DNA of 64,000 bases from Scilla litardierei. Its lineage: Eukaryota; Streptophyta; Magnoliopsida; Asparagales; Asparagaceae. Below are positions 42,119 through 52,210 of the stretch, piece by piece. The stretch covers positions 47,495,987 through 47,559,986 of the forward strand of contig CM061142.1 of the NCBI GenBank assembly GCA_030789695.1, read 5' to 3'. Both the position numbers and the translations under genes were made by a program. Under the pieces are notes generated by a model. That model saw only the letters and a list, made by a program, of their open reading frames with translations. It ran no database searches and was not told the DNA's origin. Within the stretch, counting starts at the first letter, position 1. Every line of letters begins with the position of its first letter.

Positions 42119-43712
42119 ATTTTTAACCTCCAATTTATCTTGTACGAGTTTAATTTAGGTCTTCCTTATCAATAGGATGGCAGGAGGATGCAATACCCGA
42201 GCCGGATCTTCAGCTGACGGGACCATGGATGGCCAAGGTGACAAGTTTCGCAAATTTCTGGACGTTATGAGAGAGATGTTGGATGTTCAATATCGATTGG
42301 TTGAACGGGTACATCGAGCTGCCCATGCTGCACAGCCTGCTCCGGTTGCACCACCACTGTCGTCGCGAGGGAAACGACCAGTGGAACAGTTCAAACCAGC
42401 AACTAGGCCTGCAGTGGGACCTGTTCAGTCGGTGCCTTTCAAGAGGCTAGGAGCACCTGCACAGAATCAGGCCAACTCATTATTGTGGCAAGCCAGGGCA
42501 TCAGCAGAACACTTGCAGGAAGAAGCTGAGTTTGTGTCTGGCATGTGGAGCTGCCACACACGCCGTTATAGATTGCCCGATGTATCGCCATACTGAGGGC
42601 GGAGCACCAGCTCCACTGCAGAGTAGAGCGCCTGCCCAGAGAGGAGCTATTGTTTGTGGAGCTTATACCATGACGGCTGTGGATGGCGTCATTGCAGGTA
42701 ATTCCATAGACTTAGTTTTTCATATTATAGTTTAGCTTAATTTTTTGGCTGCATGTGATTGTATCAAAATCTTTTTGTTTTCTTTTAAGTAAAATCTTTA
42801 AAGTTTTGAAACTAGCCCACAAAGATCACAACCCCTCATCCTCCCTCATCCAATCCCACAACTCCACACGTTCTTTTCCCGCATGTTTTTAAAATATGTC
42901 TTTGGCCTTAAACATTCTTTTCTTTTCTTTCCCTCTTCGGAGTGTTATTTTCATTGTGGTTATATTATCAGAACTGGTTATTATTGCTGTAAGATTATGG
43001 TTGCGGGTTGGCATAGTGTGAGGCGAGATATGAAGTAGCGGTGATTAGTTGATTTTGAACACCAGGATATTAGATTAGATTTCTTTGGATGAAAAGAAGG
43101 AGGTGTCCAAGACTTATTAGTGATACCAATGTGTAACAGACACAATGGTAATTCTAGATGAATGAAATTATACACAGGGAGATGAGAACTTATCATATCT
43201 GAAACATAGACGAGTGGTAGATAGGAGTAGCTATGAAGATATAGTATGATTTAGAGTGATCATGAATTGAGCAGAGCATTTAAAGCATCAAGACTTGATT
43301 ATTAAGTTGGGATGAGAAGACATTGGAAATAACATGACATGTTGGGATGAATGGATAGTTATGATTATAGATCTAATATGATTAGGAGATTAGATAATAG
43401 GGGTAAGGATAGATGTGGCTTGATGGTTCATTGATTATGGAGAATAGATATATGAGTCAATATGATGGAGGATATATTGGGGACGAGATGATTGTTGATT
43501 TGTACACGGTAATGTGGATCTATAGTCAGGTGCTAGGATATGATTCTAGTTGTAGCGTATTCAGTGGAGAGACGAGTTATGATGAATTGTTGAGGAACAA
43601 TGATTAAAAGTTATAGGATTAGCGATTATGATGTGGTATATGGGAGTTGTAGGCATAGGTGCTTATAGATATTATTATTAGTATAAGTGATTTCGAGGGC
43701 GGAATCATTTTT
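42119..43712 (+). other. Element B internal remnant
   Basis: After a short leader and the gag remnant (42177-42735), about 1 kb shows no coding potential. The protease, RT and integrase expected in a chromovirus are missing. The last part (GATTTCGAGGGCGGAATC) is the usual sequence before the polypurine tract in this lineage. Confidence 0.75.
42177..42735 (+). pseudogene. gag: Element B gag remnant lacking the core domain
   Basis: The ATG at 42177 starts MAGGCNTRAGSS, like the gag of C. The reading then jumps directly to the linker before the zinc knuckles (KRPVEQFKPATRPA), so the whole Retrotrans_gag core is missing. The first knuckle is degraded. The second (CLACGAATHAVIDC) is in another frame from 42532. 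The end MTAVDGVIAG is followed by a splice donor (GCAG|GTAATT at 42698) matching the C intron. No protease follows. Confidence 0.75.
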
Positions 43713-43725
43713 AAGGTGGGTAGAA
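43713..43725 (+). promoter_or_regulatory. Polypurine tract of element B
   Basis: AAGGTGGGTAGAA directly precedes TGTAACGGC of the 3' LTR. Confidence 0.88.
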
Positions 43726-44374
43726 TGTAACGGCCGCTTTCAGACAGTTCGTATTTTTGTGGTACTTTCCTCTTTCGTACGCGTATTTTCCTTTGCCGTT
43801 TCTTCTGTCTGAAATACGTGATGTTATATGTCGTTGTGACCGTATGGAAGAGTAGTTATTTCTGAGATTTTTAATGAACATCATTTCACGGGTCGTTCTC
43901 CCACAAATCAGCTTTGAATGAAGGGGTGTTTTATCCTCTAGACTTCAATGCTTAGTTTTTATTTTCGGAACCTCTCGTCGCTACGATCGTCCCGATATTT
44001 TCAGATAATTTTCCCGATAACCACGGTTAGACTTATCCCCTAATCATTTTCATTCCCTAATTAATCCTTAATCATTTTGAATTTCAAATGCTAATCAAAT
44101 CTTAGGGAAATCTCATACGTATCATGAGATTTTATTCTCTCTCTATTTGGTATCCAAAACTACACCCCCTCCTCTCACATACCCTCTCTCCTAGTCACCT
44201 AAGTTCACTCCTTTTAACACCCAAATAGCAAATACTCTTCTCTTTTAAACAAACCCAAAACCCTCACACTAGGTCACGATTGTAACCCACTCAGCTGCCA
44301 TTTCCCTTCATTGCGCCTGCTACATTCTCGCCGCCGGCCACCCCCAAGGTCCGGCCACCTCCCCTCTTCTCTCT

Positions 44375-44470
<96 letters not shown>

Positions 44471-46825
44471 CCCTCAAAATCCCATAGAAACCCCACAAAA
44501 AAGAGCTAGGCCGCCAGATTTTCCCAGCAGCTGCACCTATCTTTGCGCCGGTGTCGCCGCCCCTCCGGTCACCACCGGCAGCCTTCCCCACTGCCATCCG
44601 ACTCCCCTTGATCCACTCTATCACCTGCAACCTTTCTCCTTTCCCCTCTTTCCCCTCTCTCCTCTCAAAACACCTCTCAAACCCATCAAAACCCATATTT
44701 GGACAGATCTGTCCACCGCCGGAAAACGCCCACGCCCGTCGTCATCCGGCCACCGCCGGTGACCACCCTACCACCTTCCGACTCCCCTTCGAGCCATCTA
44801 CCTACTGCACCCCCCTTTGCTACCTCCTCAAGCTACTGTATCTTCGTAGCGAACCCAAACACCCGATATATTCATATCTGTCCTCTTCTCCGCAAAACAG
44901 TTGGTTCATCGCCACCGGCCATTGCTCCAGCTATCCCTCATGCCGAGCAACCCCCTCATCGACCTCCTTCAATCCCTGACAGACCCCCTTTCTTCTAGGA
45001 GTGCACACACGTCGCCGATCTCGTGTGTTTTCCCCGATGTTGCCGCCACCATGTAGCTCCGTTGCGCTACCCGCAACCGGAGAGATCTGACGCCTTACTC
45101 GTTGTTCTCGCCATCAGCTCACTGTCCGTACGTGTCTCGCTACGCTACCCACGGTCGAGACATTAATGACGATGCAGATCTATCACCGTTCAGACCCGAC
45201 GTCCGATCTACATTCAAACGCCGAAAAAGTTAGCCCCCTAATGCGTAGTAAGAACCCACATCGTAGCGAATCTAAAACCTAATCTAAAAGTCATCAACGA
45301 TAACTAAGTTTACATTTCTGCTCCTTTAAAATGTTGTTCAACCTTAGACATCGATGAACAGACTTGAATATCTGTGCACATAGGATAGTCGTCGATTAGG
45401 CGAAACGAATCAAAAATCGTGACTTCGAACTATTAGGGTAGCCCCATTGAACTTAGAAACTTACCATAATATGATTGATGAAAAATGCAATCTGACATCG
45501 CCGTTGTACCATTTCAGACGGACCCTCATCGACTTGTCGCTTCGACGAGACGCTCCAGACCGACGACGCACTGGCTACCGCAGGAAAGTGTTTCTCACTT
45601 GCGTACTTTCGGCCACGTTTAGGCCATCTTTCCTTAAACTGTAAAAGTACGACTAAATATAACTGTACGTGAAATAATAGCGTCCGGGACCCCCTTGACA
45701 GCTTAGACTTGACGACGAAGTCTAAGCACAAACAACAACAACAACTGATACCCTAAGTTCTATCTGTGTGTGCGTGTGTGTGGACCCCCTAGAATTAACA
45801 ACTCCTTACAAATTGTCATGTCATGCAATGTTACAAAAAGCCTACGGGCTTTTCAGATGCTCTCCAAGCGAGAGTGATCTATGTGTTACAAAAAGCCTAC
45901 GGGCGTTTCAGATGCTTTACAAGCAAGAGTGATCTCCGTGTTACAAAAGGCCTACGGGCGTTACAGATGCTCTCCAAGCAAGAGTGATCTGTTTGTTGTC
46001 TTTTCCTAAGCACTCGGGTTTGGGGTCGGGTTGAGTGGTCACATGGAGAGAGGGTCTGGCCGCCCTTAAACCATAAGTCGTGAACCCTTCGTGACACACA
46101 CGGTACTTCTTGTCTTGTCCTGTCATGTCTAGTTTAGTCCCGTAGCCAGTGGCACACGCTGCAGCTACTGCATGTTCCGTTTACTTTCCTGCACCGCTTT
46201 ACTTCTTGAATAGTATAAATGCCATATCATCGCAACTGCATGTAATTCAACCAGTAAAACGTTGTTTAGTAAATTGTTTCACACTTGCAGTAGAGTCTAA
46301 CCTTTCCTTGTAGACTTTACCTGACGTATAACTCATTTTCTCTTGGGTGTTATACGTCGGGTACCGAGTCAGAATACGTGGACAAGCCAGAGCTACCTGA
46401 GGACGTGGAGCCGGAGAACGTTGACCCGGAGTACTTTCCTGACGAGGACCAGTCCTAGAGGTACTACCATGTTGCTGATCCTCAGAAGTTTTTATCGCTT
46501 TCTAGTTCGGGTGCGTAGTACCGTTTACTTTTCTGCCTAGGTTGGGTGCTTGCACCATTAGTTTACCTTCTGATGTTGTACCTATGCTGGGCTTTACTTT
46601 CCTTTTTAGACTCTTATACTTCTGGATATCTTGATGGAATAAAATGAATGCAAATTTCCTTTCGAGTACTTTATTATTATTGTTACGAATTTTATAAATG
46701 CAAGAACTTGTAAATCTTTAAATAGTATCCCTACATACGCTTATTGGGTCTGAGTCTAACAGCTCCGGCCCATGTGGACCTTAGTCACGTCTCGTTTCCG
46801 TCGTTTTGGGAAGCGGGGCATGACA
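43726..46825 (+). repeat. Element B 3' LTR
   Basis: This complete 3100-bp LTR runs from TGTAACGGCCGC to GGGGCATGACA. It contains a long (CT)n tract (about 44362-44468), three 55-bp repeats (45827-45990) and the final 830 bp that the 5' LTR lost. Reading frames across the CT tract are artefacts. Confidence 0.9.
44362..44468 (+). repeat. Expanded (CT)n microsatellite in B 3' LTR
   Basis: Over 100 bp of almost pure CT, compared with about 46 bp at the same place in the 5' LTR (15722-15767). Confidence 0.97.
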
Positions 46826-46830
46826 ATAAT
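46826..46830. repeat. Target-site duplication of element B (right), ATAAT
   Basis: This is an exact repeat of 15015-15019. The next bases (CTTTTATACTATTACTTGACAC) continue the Athila LTR. Confidence 0.88.
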
Positions 46831-46888
46831 CTTTTATACTATTACTTGACACCATACGCTTGCGTAAAATGCCGGGAATTCGCATTTG
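46831..46888 (+). repeat. Athila-like LTR tail
   Basis: The TATACTATTACTTGACAC..CTTGCG sequence is the usual end of an Athila LTR. The exact last base is unclear; ATTCGCA at about 46888 is the best candidate. Confidence 0.5.
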
Positions 46889-46956
46889 GGATACATCTAG
46901 CCCTTGGCATTTGTGCCATTGCTAGGTGGCTTCTAGGTGTAAGTTTCAGGAGCATC

Positions 46957-48280
46957 AGTCGTTCAGTGACGAAGGGATTGCCCTTCGACTTATGGCTGAC
47001 GAAGTTTTGGGAGAGGCGTTCAGTAGCAAAGGGGTGGCCCTTCGACTTACAGCTGACGACCTTTAGGAGACTCGTTCAGTAGCAAAGGGGTAGCCCTTCG
47101 ACTTACACATGACGATGTTTTAGGAGAGTCCTTTAGTGGCGAAGGGGTAGCCCTTCGAATTACATCTGATGACCTTTAGAGGAGTCGTTCAGTGGCAAAG
47201 GGGTGGCCCTTCGACTTACAGCTGACGACATTTTGGGAGAGTCGTTCATTAGCGATGGGGTTGCCCTTCGACTTACAGTTGACGACCTTTAGGAGAGTCG
47301 TTCAGTAGCGAAGGGGTGGCCCTTCGACTTACATCTGATGAAGTTTTAGTAGAGTCGTTCAGTGGCGAAGGGGTGGTTCTTCGACTTATAGCTGACGACC
47401 TTTAGAGGAGTCGTTCAATGGCGAAGGGGTAGCCCTTCGAATTACAGCTGACGATGCTTTAGGAGAGTCATTCAGTGGCAAAGTGGTGGCCCTTCGACTT
47501 TCAGCTGATGACCTTTAGAGCAGTCGTTCAGTGGCGAAGGGGTGGCCCTTCGACTTACAGCTGATGACCTTTAAGGGAGTCGTTCAGTAGCGAAGGGGTG
47601 GCCCTTTGACTTACAGCTGACAATGTTTTAGGAGAGTCGTTCAGTGGCGAAGGGGTGGCCCCTTTGTCTTATGGCTGACGACCTTTGGGAGAGTCTTCAG
47701 TGACGAAGGGGTGGCCCTTCGACTTACAGCTGATGACCTTTAGGAGAGTCATTCAGTAGCGAAAGGGTGGCCCTTCGACTTACAGCTGACGATGTTTTGT
47801 GTGTTTGTGAGAGAGTCATTCAGCGGCGAAGGGGTGCCCCCTTCGGCTTACGGCTGACGACCTTTAGGAGAGTCGTTCACTAGCGAAGGGGTGGCCCCTT
47901 CGACTTACGGCTGACGACACCTTGTAAGGGTCGCTTAGTGGCGAAGGCGTGGCCCCTTCGACTTACGGCTGACGACACCGTAGGAGGGCCGTTCAGTGGC
48001 GAATGGATGACCCCTTCGACTTACGGCTGACTACACCTTAGGAGGGCCGTTCAGTGGCAAAGGGGTGGCCCTTCGACTTATGGCTGATGACCTTTAGGAG
48101 AGTCGTTCAGTGGTGAAGGGGTGACCCCTTCGGCTTACGGCTGATGACCTTTATATAAGAGTCGTCTAGTGGCAAATGGATGGCCTTTCGACTTACGGCT
48201 GACGACCTTTAGGAGAGTTGTTTAGTGGCGAAGGGGTGGCCCCTTCGACTTACGACTGATGATCTTTAGGAGTTACTTGC
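46957..48280. repeat. 56-bp minisatellite, about 23 units
   Basis: Units of about 56 bp share the words CGTTCAGTGGCGAAGGGG, TGGCCCTTCGACTTA and GCTGACGACCTTTAGGAG. Each unit has nested inverted repeats: inner arms CGAAGGG/CCCTTCG and outer arms GTCGTTCAG/CTGACGAC (one bulge). Substitutions vary from unit to unit, and a few units are slightly longer. The array lies between the Athila LTR tail and the Tat gag remnant. Tandem repeats in the 3' untranslated region of Tat elements are known, and this may be such a case. Confidence 0.9.
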
Positions 48281-48599
48281 ACGGATTTCATTAACTTGAA
48301 TTTAGTTTATCCAGGCTTCCCAAGGATCGAAACCTTTAGAGGGGAGTTTTGACGAGATAGTTTTTGTAGAATTCATGAAGGTTTGTTTGATGAAAGAGAT
48401 ATGATTTATTAAAAAGAGTGACAAAAAAGGCGTATATGTGTTTCCGAACTTTGTCGGAGCTGTTGTTATCCAACTCCTGTTGATTTGACCCCCGAGCTTA
48501 GATGGCTTGTTAATCGATCACTTTGGTGACAGGTGACCCCGTTATCTAGTCCTTCTTCTTCGAGGATCCCTCCTTGCTAGGTTGATCGTTAGCCGGGTT
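48281..48599. other. Spacer between minisatellite and Tat gag
   Basis: No coding or repeat feature recognised. The gag-type reading on the minus strand fades out here. Confidence 0.5.
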
Positions 48600-50098
48600 T
48601 TAGGGGTGTCCTCGCTTGACTAATGCATCAATCTCTTTTTTGAGAGTCCAACAGTCGTTAGTATCGTGCACATAGTCATTGTGGTACTTGCAGAATTTAA
48701 GGTCGTCCCTCTTCTCATATTTTCCCTTCTTTGTTGTCTCTTGGATCAGCTCCTCTCGTGGGGCGTAAGCGAGAACCTCCATCTTTGGAGCACACAGCTT
48801 AGCATATTAGGGCTATCCTTGCTTCAAGGGCCCCTCTTTCTGGATCTCTTGTCTCGAGTCTCCTGGCGAGGGGTTCTCGGAATTGGTTTCTCTCGCCTTG
48901 AGTCTCCACGACGGGCGGGGATACCTTTCGTACTAGCTCCGGTGGGTTCCTCCGCCTCTTTGGAGATGGTGAACCGATCCGTTCTGTTGAGCATTTCTGC
49001 GACGGTGTTAGGGGGAACTGGTGGAGGGCCCTTTGCGGTTGTTTGTTCCGGACCGCTTGAGTGAGCTCCTCTATGACAGTCACATCTGGCATCACTTCAA
49101 CATTGAGCCTCTTGTTGCTGAATCTCTGTACGAAGGCTCGAATCGACTCATTCTCATTCAATTTGAGCGAGAAGAGGTGGGAGGACTTCTTCTTCTACGG
49201 ACGTCGGCCCACGAAAAACTGTTTGTAGAACATTTCTGCCAATTCATCGAATGACCCGATGCAGCTGTGGGTTAACCCTTCGTACAACCCTTCTGCCCTC
49301 TTGAATAGGGTAGTGTGTAAGGCTCTACAAAGGTTTGGCTCATCGGCCCCGTGAAGCAGCATTACATTCAGATACTTATGAATGTGCGACCATGAGTCAC
49401 CTCTGCCATTATAATCTGGTAGGGCAGGGAGTTTGAACTTAGGAAGAGGAGGAGCGGATCTTATATTCTCCCTCAGCATTGTCCTCCAAATCGTGGATCA
49501 GACGAGTAGAGATCCTCCCTCTTCGGATTGCACGTAATTGGCTCCTGAAGATCAGTTTGGGATCTCTTCTCTCCTTTCGAATCCATCTGCAGTGTTAAGA
49601 GGGTTATATCCTAGGGAGCCCCGTACATTACCTGATTCAGGCTGTTGTTGGTTGCTTCCCGGTAATTGGAGGGGATGTGTTCCCCCTGAAGAACGAAGGC
49701 CCGATTGTCAACCCCCATTCTGCCGTGTCGGTGAGATGGGGGGTTGCGTTGTGTGGACTGATCTCTCGTTGATCTGCTCTCGGATCTCCTTGATCTCAGA
49801 TGAAGGCCGTGCCTTTGGTTGGTGTCAAGGCCTGGTTTGGAGGCGGCAACGGCTCATTTAAGAACAATGGATTCCCTATGTTTTGGTGTATCAAGGTCGC
49901 CAAAACATCGAGACTCCTGTCGACTTGATCGGTGAACTGGGTGAATTCCTTCCGGGTCACCTCAGGCTCCTTCGTAGCCCTTGCTGGTCGTTGAGATGGT
50001 GATATGGAGTCCGCTACGTCCTCCACCAAGACGATGTTCATTTTCTGCTTCTCCTTCGGACATTCGATCGATCCGACGTTGTTAGGTCTAGTTGTCAT
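48600..50098 (-). pseudogene. gag: Element H: Tat-type Gypsy gag, broken
   Basis: The minus-strand reading starts at 50098 (MTTRPNNVGSIE). The Retrotrans_gag domain follows (PALPDYNGRGD, LHTTLFKRAEGLYE, FDELAEMFYKQF, then RAFVQRFSNKR after an in-frame TAG at about 49195). The end has an FCKYHNDYVHDTNDCWTLKKEI zinc-binding motif and KRGHP, characteristic of Tat/Ogre-Retand gag proteins. At least one stop and two frame changes break it. No pol follows; the minisatellite lies directly downstream. Confidence 0.82.
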
Positions 50099-50140
50099 AG
50101 CTTTTTAATTGCTTTGGAATGTCAAGCTGATTAACATTTT

Positions 50141-50158
50141 CCATAGACGGCGCTAAAC
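50141..50158 (-). promoter_or_regulatory. Primer binding site of element H
   Basis: The minus-strand sequence GTTTAGCGCCGTCTATGG directly follows the LTR end CTTAACA. It resembles the GGCGCCGTCTGTGG primer site common in Tat elements. Confidence 0.7.
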
Positions 50159-50886
50159 TGTTAAGGCCAAAAATGACCGATACAGTTTTCAGGCTGACAT
50201 AGGTCCCTCAGGCTGAGTTGGAGGCTCGTCAGCAGGTGAAATGTGACCCGAGGTTGGGAGAACCTAGGTCGAGTGATGAATGTAGATGATGATGCGGTGC
50301 TCGATCGACCTTCGGGCAGCTGATGCGTCGATCGTTCGAGGCTGGAAAGCTTGGTAACGACCTTCAACGTTGAATGGTGACTCGTCGATCTGCACCACAG
50401 GGACATGTTATGGGGGTCGGATCTGGGTTCCGAACCAAATCCCCTCCGATGCTTAAGTTAGTTTGGGATTTTAAGGATGAGATGGAGCTAGGAGCAGCTG
50501 AGATCGACCCACGGAGGTTCGCCTCAGATCTGACATCGCTAGCTCTATACTGTAAGAAATATCAGCTGGGAAAGTAGAGTTCTATGTCTTAGATCTCGTA
50601 CCTTGCAGATGGGACCCTTCCTCTTATTTATAGGCATTCCGGTCCTTTAGGTAACGTTGGGGAGATAACGGACACCCATAACGAGGCCATGATCTTTTCC
50701 CTTTAATAGGAGTAAATGGGATACACGTTCCCGTGAATTACAAGCCCGCCATTAATCCCATGTTCAAGTGAGGTGAATGCAACGGTCGACTGGCCAATGG
50801 GCTTTGACTGAGTCACTATCGGACGTTTCCTGTGGGCCTCGTGGGCCCTAGTCATCTGTCGGTCGAGTTATCTCGAATGCCGGCTC
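50159..50886 (-). repeat. Element H 5' LTR
   Basis: On the minus strand the LTR probably runs from TGAGCCGGCATTC (about 50886) to TTAACA (50159), about 730 bp. A minus-strand TATAAATA at 50632-50625 supports the direction. The outer end is a guess, because no second LTR is in the window. The right flank is a Sirevirus LTR (element I). Confidence 0.6.
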
Positions 50887-51814
50887 AATGATTCAATAGA
50901 AACGAAACAAAATACAATCTACTATTGCCTTGATTAAATGTACTTACTAGACATGAAGTGTAGAGGCAATGGAGATTGGTGTCCAATTGCTAGATGAAGC
51001 TTGGTGCACTATTGGACTTCCTTTAGAGCTTTGGAGATCAATGCAACATGAACGAAGCTCTAAGGAAAGAGAGAGAAGATGAGAATGAAAATTTTTATCT
51101 TGTGTTTTTGGCTCACAAAATGATCTTCAATTGTGTGTGTGTTGGTGCCAAAAACTGCTTCACAAAGGGGTATAAATAAGCTCTCTCGGGCAGAAAAACC
51201 AAGAAAACAACCATATGAAAAAGTTGTCAACGTCTATAGACGGCTAGTTTTCTAAGTGGATAGGTGCCTGATGAAGGGTGACCAGACCCTTGGTTCACTG
51301 TTTAGGAGTCTAGCAAAACTGCATCAGACGTCTGACAGAATCTGTCCAGAAAAACACTCTATCACCAAAACAGTCATTACTTTCACAACTGGACTCCGAT
51401 TGAAGCAATTAAAGATGCCTTGGAAAGCGAACAAAATGTGCAATCTGATGGGCTTGGAATGGATGAGAAATTCGAACTAAAAAACTAGTAGAGATTTGAA
51501 TGCAGATAGACTGCAGAAAGATAGTTTTCTGAAAACAGAATGTTAGTGTAACATAGTCCACTTATCAGGCATCAGGAGTTCATTGACCAGAGCTCTGATG
51601 CACTGTTTAGGCACCTGGTCATAGAGCTTCAGAAGCCTAGACTTTCTAGGCTTTTAGGCCATCACAGAATCAGATATGTCAGGCATCTGGTGGGTGTATA
51701 CCAGGCGTCTGGTGATAGGCTGAAAGCATAAGATAGATTGTACTGGCCATTCAACCTATTAGGATGGATTCTAGGAAGTTTCTATGGGTCACTAAGATGG
51801 AAATAAACATGTAG

Positions 51815-51848
<34 letters not shown>

Positions 51849-52119
51849 ATCTAATGAAGGCATACAAATGTTCTAATAAGAAAGGGCAAAATGCATAAAG
51901 AAATCATAAAGATTTACAATGTTATTTATGATTCTTCATGGCTTCATTAATCCAATACTCTATGCATTGAGTCCATCATCACATCACCACTTATTTTGTC
52001 TCCCATTATATGTAATCCTTATTATATAACTGAGACTAAAACAAATTGAAACATTAGTAATCACATAACGTATTGATAATCATCAAAACTATATTGGGCT
52101 TAAAGGCCAATATCCAACA
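50887..52119 (-). repeat. Element I: Sirevirus-type 3' LTR, truncated
   Basis: On the minus strand the LTR begins TGTTGGATATTGG at 52119, right after a purine tract. It has a TATTTATA box near 51177-51170 and a C/T-rich leader like that of element D. It breaks off at the H LTR, so H may have inserted into it. U3 contains inverted words around CAGACGTCTG, CCAGGCGTCTGG and CAGGCATCTGG (51320-51715). Confidence 0.65.
51818..51846. repeat. (GT)n microsatellite
   Basis: About 14 GT units inside the LTR of element I. Confidence 0.95.
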
Positions 52120-52210
52120 ATCTCTCCTTTTTTATGATGACACACATTATGTAAAAATAGGCACTAAAACATACTAGTGCTCCCCCTACTTATATGCATA
52201 TCAAAAGTAA
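52120..52210 (-). promoter_or_regulatory. Element I polypurine tracts
   Basis: Minus-strand ATAAAAAAGGAGAGAT abuts the LTR, preceded by GTCATCAT as in A and D. A second tract (AAGTAGGGGGAGCAC, about 52190-52176) lies upstream. Both are typical of the Sirevirus 3' end. Confidence 0.7.

Larger units (their letters stand above)
15020..46825 (+). mobile_element. Element B: chromovirus (Tekay/Del-like) deletion derivative, host of C
   Basis: B is a plus-strand Gypsy element bounded by ATAAT. It keeps the first 2.3 kb of its 5' LTR (15020-17345), a 1.6-kb internal remnant (42119-43725) and a complete 3.1-kb 3' LTR (43726-46825). Element C occupies 17346-42118. The internal remnant holds a shortened gag, then non-coding DNA and the polypurine tract, with no pol, so B was probably non-autonomous before it was interrupted. 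Its GAGGGCGGAATC..AAGGTGGG..TGTAACGG 3' end is shared with C, so the two are related families in opposite orientations. Confidence 0.85.
1031..46888 (+). mobile_element. Element E: Athila-like Gypsy element, 3' part, split by A and B
   Basis: E survives in three pieces: about 1031-3454 (env-like gene), 11442-15014 (gene end, 3' untranslated region, most of the 3' LTR) and 46831-46888 (LTR tail). Continuity across element A is shown by its TGATG duplication, and across B by its ATAAT duplication. Joining the flanks at B gives a typical Athila LTR end: a GTGGGATCGAT block, then a TATACTA..TTGACAC block, then CTTGCG. The gag-pol part is outside the window or lost. The exact left limit of E (between 556 and 1031) and the last LTR base are uncertain. 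Confidence 0.6.

Noticed and set aside
44274..44696. 140-codon minus-strand frame with Arg-Glu repeats
   Set aside because: It is the translation of the CT microsatellite and LTR flanks.
46957..48280. CRISPR-like array
   Set aside because: Units are contiguous tandem repeats without unique spacers, and the DNA is plant nuclear.
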